NCBI GenBank assembly: GCA_002730485.1
Contig: PCAH01000145.1
Span: 1-8,906 of the forward strand
Reading direction: 5' to 3'
DNA: 8,906 nucleotides
From: Dehalococcoidia bacterium
GTDB lineage: Bacteria; Chloroflexota; Dehalococcoidia; UBA3495
Position numbers and translations under genes: made by a program. The notes beneath the pieces were generated by a model. The model did no database searches, was not told the origin of the DNA, and saw nothing but the letters and a program-made list of their open reading frames with translations. This document shows, one piece after another, positions 6,548 through 8,906 of this stretch. Positions within the stretch are counted from its first letter, which is position 1, and each line of letters starts with the position of its first letter.

Positions 6548-6586
6548 AGAAAGGGCCGCTAGCTGATCCAGCCAGCGGCCCTTTCT
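6548..6586. terminator. Strong bidirectional hairpin terminator
   Basis: A perfect 13-bp inverted repeat, AGAAAGGGCCGCT (6548-6560) and AGCGGCCCTTTCT (6574-6586), surrounds a 13-nt loop. It lies 23 bp after the AhpD-like 2 stop and overlaps the last codons and TAG of the converging GMC gene. The arms supply A/T-rich ends on both strands, so it can end transcripts from both sides. Confidence 0.7.
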
Positions 6587-8108
6587 GCTATCACGATGGC
6601 TGTGGCGTTGGTGTTGGAGCGGACGACGTTGGGGCAGATGGACAGGTCGACCACCCGCTGGTTTTGGAACCCGCGCACGCGGCAGTACTGGTCAACCACG
6701 GCCATGGGGTCTGACTCGGGCCCCATTTTAAGCGTGCCGGAGGTGTGTTGGGTGGTTGCTGTATTCTGCCGCAGCCAGGCGTCCAGCGCGTCGTCGGTTG
6801 CAACATCGTCATCGGTGGGTGAGATACGCCTTTCCACCAACGGGCCAAAGGATGGGTGCTCCAAGAGCTTTAGCGACAGATGTATCGCCTCGCGCATGCG
6901 TTTGCGGTCCCACTCAGTCTCAAAATACCCATATTCAAGGTGGGGTGGGTCGCTGAGGTCGGTTGATGTGAGGGTCAGTTCTCCGGCGCTGTCGGCCAAT
7001 TTCAGGATGCAGGTGATCCGCATACCCTGGGGCCGGTCTGGGCTGCGACCTTGCAGCGGGTCTCCGGCACGCAATCCGGTGAACGACGACGGGAAGAGCT
7101 GCATGTCGTTCCTGGTTTCCGAGCCTTCGGCCGTGTAGCGCAACCCGCTCTGGATTCGAGGCTCAATGGTGGCCAGTTTGACCCCTTCTCTGGGTTCCAT
7201 CTCCACGGTTATCAGCGGATGGTCGCGCAGGTTCTGGCCCACACCTGGCAGGTCTTTTACTACTGGAATACCCATCTCATTCAGGTGATCCGCTGGTCCG
7301 ACGCCTGAAAGCAGTAGTAACTGGGGTGAGGCAATCCCGCCGGCACAAAGGACAATCTCAGAGCCTTCAACGACGAACCTCTCGCCGCCGCTCTCCACCT
7401 CTACTCCAACGGCCCGGTCACCGTCGAAGATCACCCGCCGGGCGTGGACATTGGCTTTAACGGTCAGGTTTAGGCGGTGGCGATTGGGGTTCAGGTAGGC
7501 CAGAGCGGCGCTGGTTCGGATGCCGTCTGGATTGTTCATGGGCACCGGGCCAGTTCCGGTGGAGTCGGGGTTGTTCATGTCCGAGTCTTCGGGAAACCCT
7601 TCAGCCACCGTAGCTTGGTGAAAAGCCTCATTCACCGGCATGAACTCTTCCCGGGGCAGCCTTCTCACCGGAATGGGGCCGTCCGTGCCGTGAAAGTCGT
7701 CTTCACGTCCAGGTCGGTTTCAAGTTTGCGGAAGAAGGGCAGCAGATTGATGAAACTCCACTGGTCGTTGCCCTCGGCGGCCCAGTTGTCATAGTCCTCG
7801 GGCACGCCGCGAAGGAACACCTGGCCGTTGACCGCGCCCGAACCGCCGATGACCTTGCCGCGGGCCACCTGCATGGGCACGGTTTGTTCCGGCGTGCCCT
7901 GGCCGCGGTAGGCCCAGTTGAAACGCGATTCGATATCTGAAGCTTCCTGGCGGTGGCCCAGCTTCAGTTCATCGGGCGTTTGCTCCAGGTCTGTATAGTC
8001 CGGCCCAGCCTCCAGCAGCAGGACGGAGCGATTTGGCTCTTCGCTCAGACGGGTGGCGAGGGTGCAACCAGCGGACCCGCCGCCAACGATAACAACGTCG
8101 TATCTCAT
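6559..8108 (-). pseudogene. GMC family FAD-dependent oxidoreductase (choline/alcohol dehydrogenase type), frameshifted
   Basis: The start is ATG 8106-8108 (MRYDVVIVGGGSAGC), with AAAGGA just upstream. Its N-terminus carries the dinucleotide-binding GGGSAG, the LLLEAGPDY end of the FAD motif, and GMC signature GKVIGGSGAVNGQVFLRG. The first frame runs to a TGA at 7665-7667, but it has left the family pattern by then. One base is missing near 7695-7702: in the shifted frame the same DNA reads DFHGTDGPIPVRRLPREEF, the expected continuation. From there it goes on with VLCAGGIASPQLLLLSGVG (second GMC signature), the active-site HTSGTLKMG, and NTNATAIVIAERAA near the C-terminus. With one base restored the protein would be about 516 residues, normal for GMC enzymes, which oxidise alcohols with FAD. 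It starts 8 bp after the LLM-like stop. It may be a recent pseudogene or a sequencing error. Confidence 0.85.
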
Positions 8109-8116
8109 GTTTTCCT

Positions 8117-8906
8117 TTATCGGACGGCGGAAGCAGCCTGTCCCAGTAATCTCATGGTCCGGTCCAAGGATGCCGCCCGGTCTGCCCCTGCGGTTACGGG
8201 CGAGGCGAGGACCTCGGTCGCACCCATGTCGAATAGCTCCTGGATGCGTTGGGCGCAGGTTTCTTCGTCGCCCAGGATAGCCACGCCGTCGATCATGGCG
8301 TCGCTCCACTGTCCGTTTGACGCCTCCGGATAACCGGAAGCAATCAGCATGTTCTGGTAGAAGGGCAGACCGGGGTGGCCAAACTGTTCGCGTATGGCGG
8401 CGCGCACATTGAGGGCGCGGCTCATCAACAGGCCGATCAGGGCATCGTGGGGGCAGCCGCAGGCAAAGGCGACGGCATTGTCTCTATCTTCCAACTCGGC
8501 GAGCTTGGCCAGACCGCCCTCTAAAATGGCGAGGCGGCGTTCGGTCCCATCGCTGTCGGTCGTGGCCTGATAGACTCCGTTGCCGCGGCTGAGCACGGTT
8601 ATATTGCAATTGCCCTTCTTGTCGAAAACCGCCATGGGGCTCGCCATCGGAGTTGCGGTGGGATCGAGTTTGCAGGATTCGAGAAAGAGGCGCTTGCAGG
8701 CCAGTTCGTGCTCGCTGCCGCAGCCAAAGCGCAGCAGGCTATCGGGGGCGAGTTCCATGCCGCCGAGGGCGGCCATGGCCCGGTGCACGTTCTCGCGGGC
8801 GGCCACCTGGCGATCGGTGAGCGTGGCGGCGCGGCCACCGCCGGAGATCCGCACCAGGGACATCGTCGGCATGGCATCGAGAGCGGCGATCGTGAACCGG
8901 GCCCGG
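8117..8906 (-). CDS. Protein with an LLM (luciferase-like) C-terminal segment and an unrecognised Cys-rich N-terminal part; 5' partial
   Basis: The frame is open to the right window edge. An ATG at 8870-8872 would give 251 residues, but it has no visible ribosome binding site, and coding-like residues (RARFTIAALDA) run on upstream, so I treat it as partial. Numbering from that ATG, residues about 161-251 (FGHPGLPFYQNMLIASGYPEA, then DAMIDGVAILGDEETCAQRI and TEVLASPVTAG) closely resemble the C-terminal end of F420-dependent LLM-class oxidoreductases. Residues 1-160 do not look like the LLM TIM barrel: they have Cys51, 59, 67, 89, 138 and 140, and a CGCPHDALIGLL block. I do not recognise this part. 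It could be another domain fused to an LLM end, or a join between unrelated sequences near 8390. Stop is TAA, 8 bp before the GMC start. Confidence 0.6.
   Translation of the reverse strand, partial: RARFTIAALDAMPTMSLVRISGGGRAATLTDRQVAARENVHRAMAALGGMELAPDSLLRFGCGSEHELACKRLFLESCKLDPTATPMASPMAVFDKKGNCNITVLSRGNGVYQATTDSDGTERRLAILEGGLAKLAELEDRDNAVAFACGCPHDALIGLLMSRALNVRAAIREQFGHPGLPFYQNMLIASGYPEASNGQWSDAMIDGVAILGDEETCAQRIQELFDMGATEVLASPVTAGADRAASLDRTMRLLGQAASAVR

Noticed and set aside
7665..7667. A fourth selenocysteine codon in the GMC oxidoreductase
   Set aside because: The TGA lies in the wrong frame: family similarity resumes in a different frame before it, so a one-base shift explains it.

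Overview
The window reads as a high-GC bacterial chromosome fragment carrying seven or eight genes. Its main feature is three separate genes whose reading frame passes through an in-frame TGA exactly where a redox-active residue belongs: one glycine/D-proline reductase (GrdB/PrdB)-type selenoprotein and two AhpD-like (carboxymuconolactone decarboxylase fold) proteins. In all three, a stable hairpin starts shortly after the TGA and its apical loop lies about 21-24 nt from the T of the TGA, as expected of a bacterial SECIS element. A standard gene caller would split each into two short ORFs. The host must therefore make selenocysteine (selA/selB/selC/selD), although none of those genes is in the window. 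The mix of selenoproteins, a luciferase-like (LLM) domain, a GMC oxidoreductase, an arylsulfotransferase-type protein and a GT-C-like membrane protein suggests an uncultured environmental bacterium. A SAR202-type Chloroflexota is one guess, resting on gene content only.

Layout. 1-1745 (minus): a polytopic membrane protein of the PTPS-related / GT-C-like type, whose frame is interrupted by a TGA at 159-161 and continues in frame to the window edge. 1892-3322 (minus): the GrdB/PrdB-like selenoprotein with a UxxC motif and a long C-terminal extension. 3434-4552 (plus): an arylsulfotransferase-family beta-propeller protein, divergent from the selenoprotein. 4586-5149 (minus): AhpD-like selenoprotein 1, preceded on the same strand by a pyridoxamine-phosphate-oxidase-like flavoprotein (5224-5700). 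5890-6525 (plus): AhpD-like selenoprotein 2, divergent from that flavoprotein. 6559-8108 (minus): a GMC oxidoreductase broken by a one-base frameshift. 8117-8906 (minus): the 3' part of a gene ending in an LLM-type C-terminal domain.

How it may work together (inference). The two CxxU AhpD-like proteins, the UxxC reductase-like protein and the small flavoprotein form a compact set of thiol/selenol and flavin redox genes. The two paralogous AhpD genes flank the flavoprotein gene and one shared divergent control region. The LLM-like and GMC genes are 8 bp apart and look like one transcription unit, ending at a strong hairpin shared with AhpD-like gene 2. No intact gene in the window uses TGA as its terminator; all seven end in TAG or TAA. 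There is no gene-free stretch above 300 bases, and I saw no tRNA, rRNA, CRISPR array or insertion sequence.
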